This document shows, one piece after another, positions 1 to 7,312 of a stretch of 64,000 nucleotides of DNA. The translations under genes were made by a program, and so were the position numbers. This stretch comes from Microbacterium sp. Root166. Lineage in GTDB: Bacteria; Actinomycetota; Actinomycetes; Actinomycetales; Microbacteriaceae. The stretch covers positions 481,540 through 545,539 of the forward strand of contig NZ_LMGL01000001.1 of NCBI RefSeq assembly GCF_001427145.1, read 5' to 3'. The number at the start of each line of letters is the position of its first letter. Within the stretch, counting starts at the first letter, position 1. The notes under the pieces are model-generated. The model was given only the letters and a program-made list of their open reading frames with translations, ran no database searches and was not told the origin of the DNA.

Positions 1-753
1 CACACCTACGCCGCCGACGGCACCTACGTGATCACCCTCACCGTCACCGACGACAAGGGCGCCACCCACAGCACCACCCGCAGCGTCACCGTCACCCAAC
101 CGCCACCGATCCAGGCGCTCGTCGCCGACGACTTCGGCAGATCAGTGACCAACGGATGGGGGGCGGCCGAGGTCGGCGGCGCCTGGACCGCGACTGGAAC
201 CGCTTCGCGATTCGCCGTGGCCGACGGCGTGGGCCTGCTCCGGCTGACGACGCCGGGAACATCCGCGCAGGTGCAAGCCGCCGCGACACCTGCGGCATCC
301 GCAGAAGTCCGCCTGAACCTCTCATGGGATCGAACGGCGGCGGCCGGCGCGCTCTACACAGTGATCTCGCCACGAGCGGTGAGTTCCTCGGCGGACTACC
401 GGCTCAAGGTCTACGTGAGCGGAACTGTCCCCTACCTGGACCTCATCCGTCGTACCGGCGGAGTGGAGACGCTGCTGAGCCGCACCGCGCTGCCCGACCG
501 GATCACCACGGCGGGCACCTGGTACAGCGTCGCCGTACGGGCGACGACCGTCAACGGCGTCACCACCCTGTCGGCGAAGCTGTGGCCGAGAGCCGCAGCG
601 GAGCCCTCGACATGGCAGGCGACGACCACGGACTCGACTGCCGCGCTGCAGACGACCGGGACCATGCTCCTCTGGAGCTACATGTCCGGCAGCGCGACGG
701 CTCCGGTCGCCACGTCGTTCGACGGCATCCGCTTCACTTCGGTCACACCATGA
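1..753 (+). CDS. C-terminal part of a secreted PKD-domain protein (5' end outside window)
   Basis: The reading frame is open from base 1, so the gene starts upstream of the window. The first ~32 residues are the end of a PKD (Ig-like) domain: the pattern HTYAADGTYVITLTVTDDKG is the typical last strands of that fold. About 210 residues follow that look like a beta-rich, LamG/concanavalin-like jelly roll (it begins DDFGRSVTNGWG and ends SFDGIRFTSVTP), without cysteines or catalytic motif that I can assign. Such modules sit at the end of large extracellular actinobacterial proteins, often polysaccharide-binding or surface proteins. There is no LPXTG or membrane anchor at the C-terminus. The enzyme or anchor domain, if any, lies upstream and is not visible. 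Confidence 0.75.
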   Translation, partial: HTYAADGTYVITLTVTDDKGATHSTTRSVTVTQPPPIQALVADDFGRSVTNGWGAAEVGGAWTATGTASRFAVADGVGLLRLTTPGTSAQVQAAATPAASAEVRLNLSWDRTAAAGALYTVISPRAVSSSADYRLKVYVSGTVPYLDLIRRTGGVETLLSRTALPDRITTAGTWYSVAVRATTVNGVTTLSAKLWPRAAAEPSTWQATTTDSTAALQTTGTMLLWSYMSGSATAPVATSFDGIRFTSVTP

Positions 754-886
754 TCACGACCGAAATCAGGTGCATTGCGGACGTGCATGGGAGTAGACTT
801 CCGACGTCGTGTTCTTTGGGAGAACAGGACATTTCTGGGGAAACAGGCGATGGGGATCGCCCAACTGAGTTCTGGGGGCTCATTCA

Positions 887-1354
887 ATGGCTCAGCGTAT
901 CGGCTATGCCGCGGGTGCTTTCGACCTTTTCCACGTCGGACACCTGAACATTCTTCGTCACGCGAAGGAGAACTGCGATGTGCTCATCGCAGGCGTCGTG
1001 AGCGACGAGATGCTGCGTGCGGTGAAAGGCGTCGACCCGGTCATTCCGACCCTGGAGCGCGCCGAGATCGTCCGGCACATCAGCTTCGTCGACCGCGTCC
1101 ACATCGAGACCGTTCCGGACAAGCTCGCGGTCTGGGGTGAAGTCGGTTTCACGCACTTCTTCAAGGGCGACGACTGGCGCGGCACGGAGAAGGGTGTGCG
1201 CCTTGAGCGCGACTTCGCCGCAGTGGGGGTCGAGGTCGTCTACTTCCCCTACACCGTCCACACGTCGAGCACCGCGCTGCGGCGCGCACTCGATGCCATT
1301 TCCGGGTCTGACCGCGGCGAGCTCGTTGAGCGCGCCGCGGCGACCCGTCTCTGA
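887..1354 (+). CDS. TagD-like cytidylyltransferase family protein
   Basis: A 155-residue nucleotidyltransferase of the TagD/glycerol-3-phosphate cytidylyltransferase superfamily. The N-terminus has the Rossmann-like start GYAAGAFDLFHVGH with the HxGH nucleotide-binding motif at residues 16-19. A KGDDWRGTEKG segment and a C-terminal HTSSTALRR segment stand where the family has its RTxGISTT-type loop. Family members activate an alcohol phosphate with CTP, for example making CDP-glycerol for cell-wall or capsule polymers. The gene stands alone between the PKD protein and a small secreted protein, so the acceptor is unknown. It is somewhat longer than TagD (about 130 residues). The ribosome binding site is poor. 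Confidence 0.75.
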   Translation: MAQRIGYAAGAFDLFHVGHLNILRHAKENCDVLIAGVVSDEMLRAVKGVDPVIPTLERAEIVRHISFVDRVHIETVPDKLAVWGEVGFTHFFKGDDWRGTEKGVRLERDFAAVGVEVVYFPYTVHTSSTALRRALDAISGSDRGELVERAAATRL

Positions 1355-1376
1355 CTTCCGCCTCTGACGGCGGAAG
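1355..1376 (+). terminator. Hairpin just after the cytidylyltransferase stop
   Basis: An 8-bp perfect stem (CTTCCGCC / GGCGGAAG) with a 6-base loop immediately follows the stop codon. There is no T-tract, so it may be a weak terminator or an mRNA 3'-end stabiliser. Confidence 0.4.
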
Positions 1377-1590
1377 CCCGGAGCGAGCCGTCCTTCGGGA
1401 CGCTCACGACCGGGCGGCTCCACCTCGATCTGCCATCGCGTCGCCCCCCTGGGCGCGATCGGCAGGCATTCCCCCATATCGGGGTGGAGCCGGCACCAAC
1501 CGGTGGGTGCGGGTGCATCCAAATCATGTGCGGGCACGGAACAAGTCACCAGCGGGTGACAGGCACTCGCCATGAGGAGGGGAAAGTCCA

Positions 1591-1806
1591 ATGAAGCGCA
1601 TTCTCGCTACCGGGGCCATCGTTGCACTCGCCGTGTTCGGCGTCGCCGGCACCGCCAACGCCGCACCCGCCGATGCCGCGTGCTTCGGTCAGATCCACAA
1701 GACCATCAACACGGAAGGCGCGCTCGGCTTCACGAACGTCGGAGACGTCGTGAAGGCGATCGGCGGCCAGGCGAAGAACGCCACCGCGACCGGGCTCTGC
1801 GACTGA
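1591..1806 (+). CDS. Small secreted protein of unknown function
   Basis: A 71-residue protein with a clear Sec signal peptide: a basic start (MKR), a hydrophobic core to about residue 20 and an AxA cleavage site (ANAAPA). The mature part is only about 45 residues, with two cysteines (one near its start, one two residues before the end) that could form a single disulphide. A strong Shine-Dalgarno (GAGGAGG, 1573-1579) precedes the ATG, and a good terminator follows, so it is a stand-alone expressed gene. I do not recognise the family. Nothing supports a bacteriocin or protease-inhibitor call beyond size and disulphide potential. Confidence 0.7.
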   Translation: MKRILATGAIVALAVFGVAGTANAAPADAACFGQIHKTINTEGALGFTNVGDVVKAIGGQAKNATATGLCD

Positions 1807-1850
1807 GGTCAGAGCTGATTCTCGCCGCACCGCGCGGCGGATGGCGAACG

Positions 1851-1877
1851 AAAAGCCCCGGGCGACCGGGGCTTTTT
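1851..1877 (+). terminator. Rho-independent terminator
   Basis: AAAAGCCCCGG-GCGA-CCGGGGCTTTTT: a near-perfect GC-rich stem flanked by A and T tracts, placed between the small secreted gene and the convergent LacI gene. It should work in both directions. Confidence 0.9.
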
Positions 1878-1933
1878 CGTGCCATCCAATACCTACCCTT
1901 TGCTCGATGTCGCCCGTAGCGGCGGTCGTGCGG

Positions 1934-3028
1934 TCAGCGCGGATGTGCCGTCGACGCGCGGGGAACCAGGCTCGGGAACGCCAGCCTCACCGCGGTGTTC
2001 GTCGGCTCGTGGAGCAGGTCGAATGCCGTCGCAGCGATCTGGTCGAAAGGCACTCGAACGGATGTCAATGGAACGGAGAGCCGGCTGGCGAGGGGGATGT
2101 CGTTGTAGCCGACGATGGAGACGTCTTCGCCGATCGTCAGCCCGGCGTTGCCGGCGGCGCTGACGACTCCGAGCGCGATGTTGTCGTTCGCGGCGAAGAT
2201 GGCTGTGGGCGGGCTCGGCTGGCCGAAGAGGAGCTCACCGGCGATGACGCCGTCGTCGACACCGTAGCCGCCCGAGACGACCCGTCGCGCGTCGAGCTCG
2301 AGGCGAGCCTCTGCTGCGGCGCGGCGAGCTCCGGCGAGTCGCGAGCGAGCGCTGGAGGTGAAGTCGGGGCCCGTGACGACGGCGATCTCGCGGTGTCCGA
2401 GGTCGACGAGATGACGGACGGCGAGATAGCCCCCCATCTCATCGTCTCCGAGCGATGAAGGGCTCACGCCATCCGTGCGGAGGACCAGCACATGAGGGAT
2501 GCCGCGTTCCCGCAGCGACGCCGGGAGCGTGTCGTCCAGGCGGGCAGTGGCCAGCATGACGGCGTCCACCCCCCTGTCGAGGAGTGTCTCCGTCGCCCGG
2601 CGCTCGTCATCCGGCTCGTCGCCGGCAGTGGCGACGACGGCGAAGTACCCGCGTGACCGGGCGACGCGCTCGATCGCCTCGAACATCAGCGCCATCACGG
2701 TGTCGGTCAGCCGCGGCACGAGTACGCCGATCGTGCCTGTCGCGCCGCGGCGGAGGCCGGAGGCGGCGGCATTGCGGCGATAGCCGAGGGAGTCCGCCGT
2801 CTGCCTCACGCGATCGGCTGTCGCGGAGCGCGAGCTCGGCGTGCGGTCGTCGAGGATCCGGCTGACGGTCGAGATGCTCACACCGGCGGCTTCGGCGACG
2901 TCGCGAAGAGTCACTGAACGCCTGTCCATTGCTGCAGCCTCCGATCGACGCTTCGGCGAGTCTATTGCGCCGCCCTCGCGCGGATCGCGAGAGCCGCGCG
3001 GAGCGATTTTCGCCGCAGGAGTTGACAT
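1934..3028 (-). CDS. LacI-family transcriptional regulator of the aldolase/NRAMP-like operon
   Basis: A LacI/GalR regulator. The helix-turn-helix (TLRDVAEAAGVSISTVSRIL) lies at about residues 40-59 and is followed by a hinge and a periplasmic-binding-like effector domain (IGVLVPRLTDTVMALMFEAI ... PTAIFAANDNIALGVVSAAG). The start used here (ATG at 3028) has an AGGA seven bases upstream; it leaves a basic 38-residue extension before the HTH. An internal ATG at 2929 would give the usual short LacI N-terminus but has no clear ribosome site. The gene is divergent from the DHDPS-family aldolase, and the 100-bp gap holds three 12-bp-spaced AACGTT-type half sites, so it very likely represses that operon and itself. 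The effector is unknown. Confidence 0.85.
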   Translation of the reverse strand: MSTPAAKIAPRGSRDPREGGAIDSPKRRSEAAAMDRRSVTLRDVAEAAGVSISTVSRILDDRTPSSRSATADRVRQTADSLGYRRNAAASGLRRGATGTIGVLVPRLTDTVMALMFEAIERVARSRGYFAVVATAGDEPDDERRATETLLDRGVDAVMLATARLDDTLPASLRERGIPHVLVLRTDGVSPSSLGDDEMGGYLAVRHLVDLGHREIAVVTGPDFTSSARSRLAGARRAAAEARLELDARRVVSGGYGVDDGVIAGELLFGQPSPPTAIFAANDNIALGVVSAAGNAGLTIGEDVSIVGYNDIPLASRLSVPLTSVRVPFDQIAATAFDLLHEPTNTAVRLAFPSLVPRASTAHPR

Positions 3029-3054
3029 GACAGCATCCTAGTCGCATACTTGCA

Positions 3055-3087
3055 ATCGTTCCTGCAAACGTTCCCGATAACGTTCCC
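3055..3087. promoter_or_regulatory. Triple 12-bp-spaced LacI-type operator
   Basis: CGTTCC occurs at 3057, 3069 and 3081, exactly 12 bp apart (AATCGTTCCTGC, AAACGTTCCCGA, TAACGTTCCCAT). The second and third contain the palindromic AACGTT core typical of LacI-family operators. The array lies between the divergent LacI gene and the aldolase gene. Confidence 0.6.
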
Positions 3088-3131
3088 ATGGGATCGGGCC
3101 CTCGACGAAGAGAAACAAGGAAAGGCAGATC

Positions 3132-4067
3132 ATGACTCTCGACATCCGCGGACTGAACCCCGCTCCCGTCACTCCGTTCACCGAAGACGGCGACGTCGAC
3201 TTCGCGGCCATCGAGCGCCTCGGCTCCTGGCTGGGCTCGATCGACGGCGTGAAGAGCCTCGTCGTCCTCGGCCACGCCGGTGAGGGAACCTTCCTCACCG
3301 ACGAGGAGCAGCTCGATGTCATCCGCGCGTTCGTCGCTTCGACGGATGGCCGCGTGCCGGTCATCGCGGGCATCACCAAAGAGGGCAACAAGACGGCAGC
3401 ACTTGAGGCGAAGGCCGCTGTCGCGGCCGGCGCAGCCGCCGGCCTGGTGTACCCCTCGCACGGCTGGCTGCGGTTCGGATACCAGAAGGGCGCCCCGCAG
3501 ACCCGGTACCAGGAGATCTACGACGAGTCGGGCCTGCCGCTCATCCTGTTCCAGTACCCCGATAACACCAAGGCCACCTACGACCTCGACACGCAGCTCG
3601 AGATCGCCGGGCAGGAGGGTGTCTTCGCCACGAAGAACGGCGTCCGCAACATGCGCCGCTGGTACACCGAGATCCCCGCACTTCGCGCCGCCTATCCCGA
3701 CCTGCAGATCCTCTCGTGCCACGACGAGTACCTGCTCCCCACGATGTTCGACGTCGACGGCCTCCTGGTCGGCTACGGCAACATCGCCCCCGAGCCGCTC
3801 ATCGAACTGATCGCCGCCGGCAAGGCCAAGGACTATGAAGCGGCTCACGCGATCCACGAGCGTCTGCTGCCGGTGACGAAGAACGTGTACCACCGCGGCT
3901 CGCACATGGAGGGCACCGTTGCCCTCAAGTGGGGCCTGGTCAACCGCGGCATCCTCGACCACGCAACGGTCCGCACTCCCCTGCTCCCGCTGCCCGACGG
4001 CGCCCCCGCCGAGATCGCGGCCGCTTTCGCCTCCGCCGGACTGGGCACCGTCACCGTCCCGGCCTGA
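3132..4067 (+). CDS. DHDPS/NAL-family class I aldolase or dehydratase
   Basis: A 311-residue member of the dihydrodipicolinate synthase / N-acetylneuraminate lyase family, (beta/alpha)8 Schiff-base enzymes. The catalytic lysine is K168 (FATKNG) and the conserved tyrosine is Y142 (LFQYPD). A GHAGEGTF segment (47-54) replaces the usual GTTGE phosphate/carboxylate-binding loop, so the substrate is probably not that of DapA. Genes of this type handle 2-keto acids: pyruvate aldolases or keto-deoxy-sugar-acid dehydratases. A good Shine-Dalgarno (AAGGAAAGG) precedes the ATG. It is followed after 118 bp by the NRAMP-like transporter, in what looks like one LacI-controlled operon, which suggests uptake and cleavage of one compound. 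Confidence 0.85.
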   Translation: MTLDIRGLNPAPVTPFTEDGDVDFAAIERLGSWLGSIDGVKSLVVLGHAGEGTFLTDEEQLDVIRAFVASTDGRVPVIAGITKEGNKTAALEAKAAVAAGAAAGLVYPSHGWLRFGYQKGAPQTRYQEIYDESGLPLILFQYPDNTKATYDLDTQLEIAGQEGVFATKNGVRNMRRWYTEIPALRAAYPDLQILSCHDEYLLPTMFDVDGLLVGYGNIAPEPLIELIAAGKAKDYEAAHAIHERLLPVTKNVYHRGSHMEGTVALKWGLVNRGILDHATVRTPLLPLPDGAPAEIAAAFASAGLGTVTVPA

Positions 4068-4185
4068 ACCCCAACGGGGTGGCGGCGCCGTGCCGCCGCC
4101 ACCCCGCCCCAGAACATCCGCCACCGAGTGGCGCACAGTCAACGACGACTCGCGGCTCTGCCGCCCTCCAATGAAGGAGACCACC

Positions 4186-5496
4186 ATGAGCGAGCGCACC
4201 ACCACCCGTCACACCTCCACCACACCCGGCACTGGCTACGGCCGCGTCTCGACTGAGACGATGAAGAACATCGTCGACACGCGCAGGACCCGCCGGAGTT
4301 TCTGGCAGCAGCTGGCCCTCATCGGGCCCGCGTTCGTCGCGGGCGCCTGGCAGTTCGGTCCCGGCAACCTCACCACCGCAGTCCAGGCGGGAAGCGGCTA
4401 CCAGTACGCCCTGATCTGGGTCATCGTCGTCTCGACGATCCTCATGATCTTCCTCACCGACATGAGCGTCAGGCTCGGCATCAAGTCGCCCGTGTCGCTC
4501 ATCGCCTCGATCAAGGACCATCTCGGAAAATGGGTCGGCGTCGTCGCCGGCATCGGCATCTTCCTGATCACGCTCTGCTTCTCGGTCGGAAACGCCGTCG
4601 GCTCGGGTCTCGGCCTGTCGATGCTGTTCGGCGGCAACCCCGTCATGTGGACGATCGTCTGCACCGTCGCCGTGGCAGCACTTCTCCTGCTGCGCAACGT
4701 CTACCGAGTCGTCGAGAAGGTGCTCGTCGCGATCGTGGCGCTCATGGCGATCGCATTCATCGTGTCGGCGTTCCTCTCCAACCCGTCATGGGCGGCCGCG
4801 GCATCCGGTCTGATCCCCACCGTCCCGGACGGGGCCTGGCTGCTGATCGTGGCGCTGGTCGGAACGAACTTCTCCATCAACGCCGCGTTCTACACGTCGT
4901 ACGGGACCAAGGAGCGAGGTCGCACCGAAGCGGACTACCGCGACGTCACGATCGTGGACACCGTCCCCGGCATCGTCGCACCCGGCATCATGACGGCCCT
5001 CGTGATCGTCGTCGCTGCGGCTGTCCTGGGCAAGACCGGCGAGGCGGCACCGACCATCGTCGCCCTTGCGGGCATCTTCGAACCCCTCGCGGGCCCGATC
5101 GGCTCCACCGTGTTCGCCCTCGGATTCTTCGGAGCCGCCTTCTCGTCGATGATCGCCAACGCGACTGCCGGCGGCACCATGCTCTCGGACGGTCTCGGCC
5201 GAGGTGCTTCATCCAGTTCACTCACCGCCAAGCTCATCAGCGCGAGCATCCTGGCGTTCGGGATCGTGATCACTCTGATCTTCCAGGCATCGCCCGTCGA
5301 GCTCATCGTCATCGCCCAGGCGCTCACGATCTTCGTCGCACCCGTGCTGGCGGCGCTCATCATCATCATGGCCAACCGGTCCTCGCTGATGGGCGACATG
5401 AAGAACCATTGGTGGCAGAACCTGCTCGGGATCATCGGCCTCGCCGCGGTCCTCGCCCTATCGGTCCGCCTCTTCGTGACGCTTTTCCTCGGCTGA
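4186..5496 (+). CDS. NRAMP-family-like membrane transporter lacking the metal ligands
   Basis: A 436-residue protein with about 11 hydrophobic helices. The first reads GPAFVAGAWQFGPGNLTTAV, which aligns with TM1 of NRAMP/MntH transporters. The metal-binding DPGN is GPGN here (residues 58-61), and the TM6 MPH(N) motif region is NFSIN (228-232). Both key metal ligands, Asp and Met, are therefore missing. It may carry an organic or other substrate with the LeuT/APC fold rather than Mn/Fe. The start at 4186 is chosen for its AAGGAG six bases upstream. It lies behind the aldolase gene and is followed by a strong hairpin terminator. Confidence 0.8.
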   Translation: MSERTTTRHTSTTPGTGYGRVSTETMKNIVDTRRTRRSFWQQLALIGPAFVAGAWQFGPGNLTTAVQAGSGYQYALIWVIVVSTILMIFLTDMSVRLGIKSPVSLIASIKDHLGKWVGVVAGIGIFLITLCFSVGNAVGSGLGLSMLFGGNPVMWTIVCTVAVAALLLLRNVYRVVEKVLVAIVALMAIAFIVSAFLSNPSWAAAASGLIPTVPDGAWLLIVALVGTNFSINAAFYTSYGTKERGRTEADYRDVTIVDTVPGIVAPGIMTALVIVVAAAVLGKTGEAAPTIVALAGIFEPLAGPIGSTVFALGFFGAAFSSMIANATAGGTMLSDGLGRGASSSSLTAKLISASILAFGIVITLIFQASPVELIVIAQALTIFVAPVLAALIIIMANRSSLMGDMKNHWWQNLLGIIGLAAVLALSVRLFVTLFLG

Positions 5497-5525
5497 GGCT
5501 GAGGCGACGAGGCTATTAGCCCGCC

Positions 5526-5566
5526 AGATGGGCCTTTCGGACGCACAGGCTCCGGAAGGCCCATCT
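5526..5566 (+). terminator. Terminator of the aldolase/NRAMP-like operon
   Basis: A long inverted repeat AGATGGGCCTTTCGGA / TCCGGAAGGCCCATCT (16 bp, one mismatch) with a 9-base loop, 30 bp behind the transporter stop. There is no long T-tract, but the stem is very stable. Confidence 0.75.
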
Positions 5567-5673
5567 TGCGGATTACATCCAGAGTGCCGCGGTGGGCACC
5601 GGTCGGGACGCGACAGGACGATCCGAACTGCATCTCAAGCGGCCGTGGACGACCGCGAAACTCCAGGAAAACT

Positions 5674-5695
5674 GCGGAGACGGAGGGATTTGAAC
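5674..5695 (-). other. tRNA 3'-end-like fragment (possible att remnant)
   Basis: Read on the minus strand the sequence is GTTCAAATCCCTCCGTCTCCGC, which looks like the T-loop, T-stem and acceptor 3' strand of an actinobacterial tRNA-Ser. No matching 5' half lies within 90 bases, so it is not an intact tRNA. Such 20-25-bp ends are typical att cores left by integrases. Confidence 0.35.
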
Positions 5696-5895
5696 TCCGT
5701 CGGGGTGGTCAGCTTGTACAGACGATGAGGGTGTTTCAGGCGGTTTTACGCGTTTCGCGCGGAGTTTGAATGTGGCTCAAGGGACGTCTGCGGCCACCAG
5801 GGTTTTCTCAAATCTTTCTCACGCTCGCAGTCCGCGCGATGGTCCACCTTGCTCTGTCCCAAGCCTAATCTTGGCCCTCGCAGCACGGGCGCCTA

Positions 5896-5913
5896 CGGTG
5901 AGATTTGAACCCT
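5896..5913 (-). other. Second tRNA T-arm-like fragment
   Basis: The minus strand reads GGGTTCAAATCTCACCG, again a T-arm-like sequence continuing into GTAGGCGCC. The T-stem does not pair fully and no 5' half is found, so this is at most a remnant. Confidence 0.25.
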
Positions 5914-6149
5914 TATGGGATCACCTTTCGGAGGTGCGCGGAGGTGAACTTTCCGCGTCATTCCGCGGATCTCGACCTTTCGGGAGTGCGCAGCGATGCA
6001 CCGCTTCTTTCGACGGTTTTTCCCATCATTCCGCACGTCGCTCCGTCGCGTCCTTCTTCCTGGAGCATGCCGAGGTGATGCCACACCCCGGGTGGCCCTA
6101 CGTCCGTTACGCGAAGACCGATCGCCATTGCCAGCTTTGATTACAGGCA

Positions 6150-6183
6150 GATGCCCCGGTCCGCGTGAGCGGTCCGGGGCATC
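6150..6183 (-). terminator. Terminator of the sugar ABC transporter operon
   Basis: GATGCCCCGGTCCGC-GTGA-GCGGTCCGGGGCATC: a 15-bp stem with one mismatch, 18 bp past the stop of the binding-protein gene on the minus strand. Confidence 0.8.
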
Positions 6184-6200
6184 CTCTTGCGGCTGTCGAC

Positions 6201-7250
6201 TTAGAAGTCGAATTCGCCGATGTTGTCGGCGTTGAACTCGAACGGGTCGCCGAGCAGGACCGCGCCGTCGGCGCCGACCTCGAAGTCGCCCAGCTTGCCG
6301 GCCTCGAAGGTGTCGCCTTCCTCGCCGGTGATCTCACCGGTGATCAGGGCCTGCGTGGCGTACGCGGCGAGGTAGCCGAGGTCGGCCGGGTTCCACAGCG
6401 CGAACGCGGTGACGGTGCCGTCCTCGACGTACTCGCGCATCTGGTTCGGGGTGCCCAGGCCGGTCAGGGCGACCTGGCCCTTGTACTCAGAGGTCGACAG
6501 GTAGCGTGCCGCTGCGGCGATGCCGACCGTCGTGGGCGAGACGATGCCCTTGAGCTCGGGGTAGGTCTGCAGCAGGGCCGCGGTCTTGTCGAACGAGGTC
6601 TGGTCGTCGTCGTCGCCGTAGACGACCTCGACGAGCTCGACGTTCGGGTGGTTGGCCGCCAGCTCCTCCTCCATCATCTCGATCCACGCGTTCTGGTTCG
6701 TCGCGTTGGCCGAGGCGGAGAGGATCGCGATCTGGCCCTCGTCGCCGATCTGCTCGGTGATGAGGTCGACCTGCACCTTGGCGATGCCCTCGGAGGTGGC
6801 CTGGTTGATGAACAGGTCGCGGCACTCGGGGTTGGTGTCGGAGTCGAACGTGACGACCTTGACGCCCGCCTCGCGGGCCTCGTCGAGCGCGTCGCACAGC
6901 GCCTCGGGGTCGTTCGCCGAGACGATGAGGCCACCGGTGCCCTGCTGGGCGGCGGTCTGGATGTACTGCACCTGCGACGTCGGCGACGCCTCGGTGGGGC
7001 CGACCTCCTCGAACGTGCCGCCGAACTCCTCGGTGGCCTCTTCGGCCCCGCCGGTGGAGGTGTCGAAGTACGGGTTGCCGAGGTTCTTGGGCAGCATCGT
7101 GATCGACAGGTTCGCGTCGCCGTCGCCCCCGCCGGTGTCATCGCCGCCGGTGCCGCCACCGGTGCAGCCGGTCGCGACGAGGGCGACGCCCATGGTGAGG
7201 GCCGCGGCAGCGAATGCCATGCGCCCCTTGCGCTGAAGTCCGAACATCAT
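6201..7250 (-). CDS. rhaS: Sugar (rhamnose-type) ABC transporter substrate-binding lipoprotein
   Basis: A 349-residue periplasmic-binding-protein-1 (CUT2 class) lipoprotein. A lipobox ends in Cys29 (VATGC) and is followed by a Gly/Asp-rich linker. The mature part starts LSITMLPKNLGNPYFDTSTGGA and continues with EEVGPTEASPTSQVQ and GLIVSANDPEAL, the pattern shared by rhamnose (RhaS) and AI-2 (LsrB) binding proteins. It binds the sugar outside the membrane and hands it to the two permeases encoded upstream in the same operon. The ATG at 7250 has an AAGGAAGGAAAC leader as ribosome site. L-rhamnose is the most likely ligand by resemblance, but no rhamnose catabolic gene is in the window, so this stays an inference. 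Confidence 0.8.
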   Translation of the reverse strand: MMFGLQRKGRMAFAAAALTMGVALVATGCTGGGTGGDDTGGGDGDANLSITMLPKNLGNPYFDTSTGGAEEATEEFGGTFEEVGPTEASPTSQVQYIQTAAQQGTGGLIVSANDPEALCDALDEAREAGVKVVTFDSDTNPECRDLFINQATSEGIAKVQVDLITEQIGDEGQIAILSASANATNQNAWIEMMEEELAANHPNVELVEVVYGDDDDQTSFDKTAALLQTYPELKGIVSPTTVGIAAAARYLSTSEYKGQVALTGLGTPNQMREYVEDGTVTAFALWNPADLGYLAAYATQALITGEITGEEGDTFEAGKLGDFEVGADGAVLLGDPFEFNADNIGEFDF

Positions 7251-7312
7251 TGTTTCCTTCCTTGGTGCAGTAAGCGGGTGCGTAGCTGCGGTGGTGTGTG
7301 GTGCGCGGGTGG

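Larger units (their letters stand above)
5567..6149. other. Gene-free stretch with tRNA-like fragments
   Basis: About 580 bp with no convincing coding region on either strand: only short frames without family resemblance or ribosome sites. The base composition is visibly less GC-rich than the flanks. It contains two sequences resembling the antisense of a tRNA T-arm/acceptor end (5674-5695 and 5896-5913). It may be a decayed integration site. Confidence 0.5.

Noticed and set aside
4186..5496. MntH manganese transporter
   Set aside because: The fold fits, but the DPGN Asp and the TM6 Met/His ligands are absent, so a metal-transport name would mislead.
5673..5760. Intact tRNA on the minus strand
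   Set aside because: Only the T-arm and acceptor 3' strand look right; the T-stem does not pair in the canonical frame and no D-arm, anticodon arm or 5' acceptor was found.
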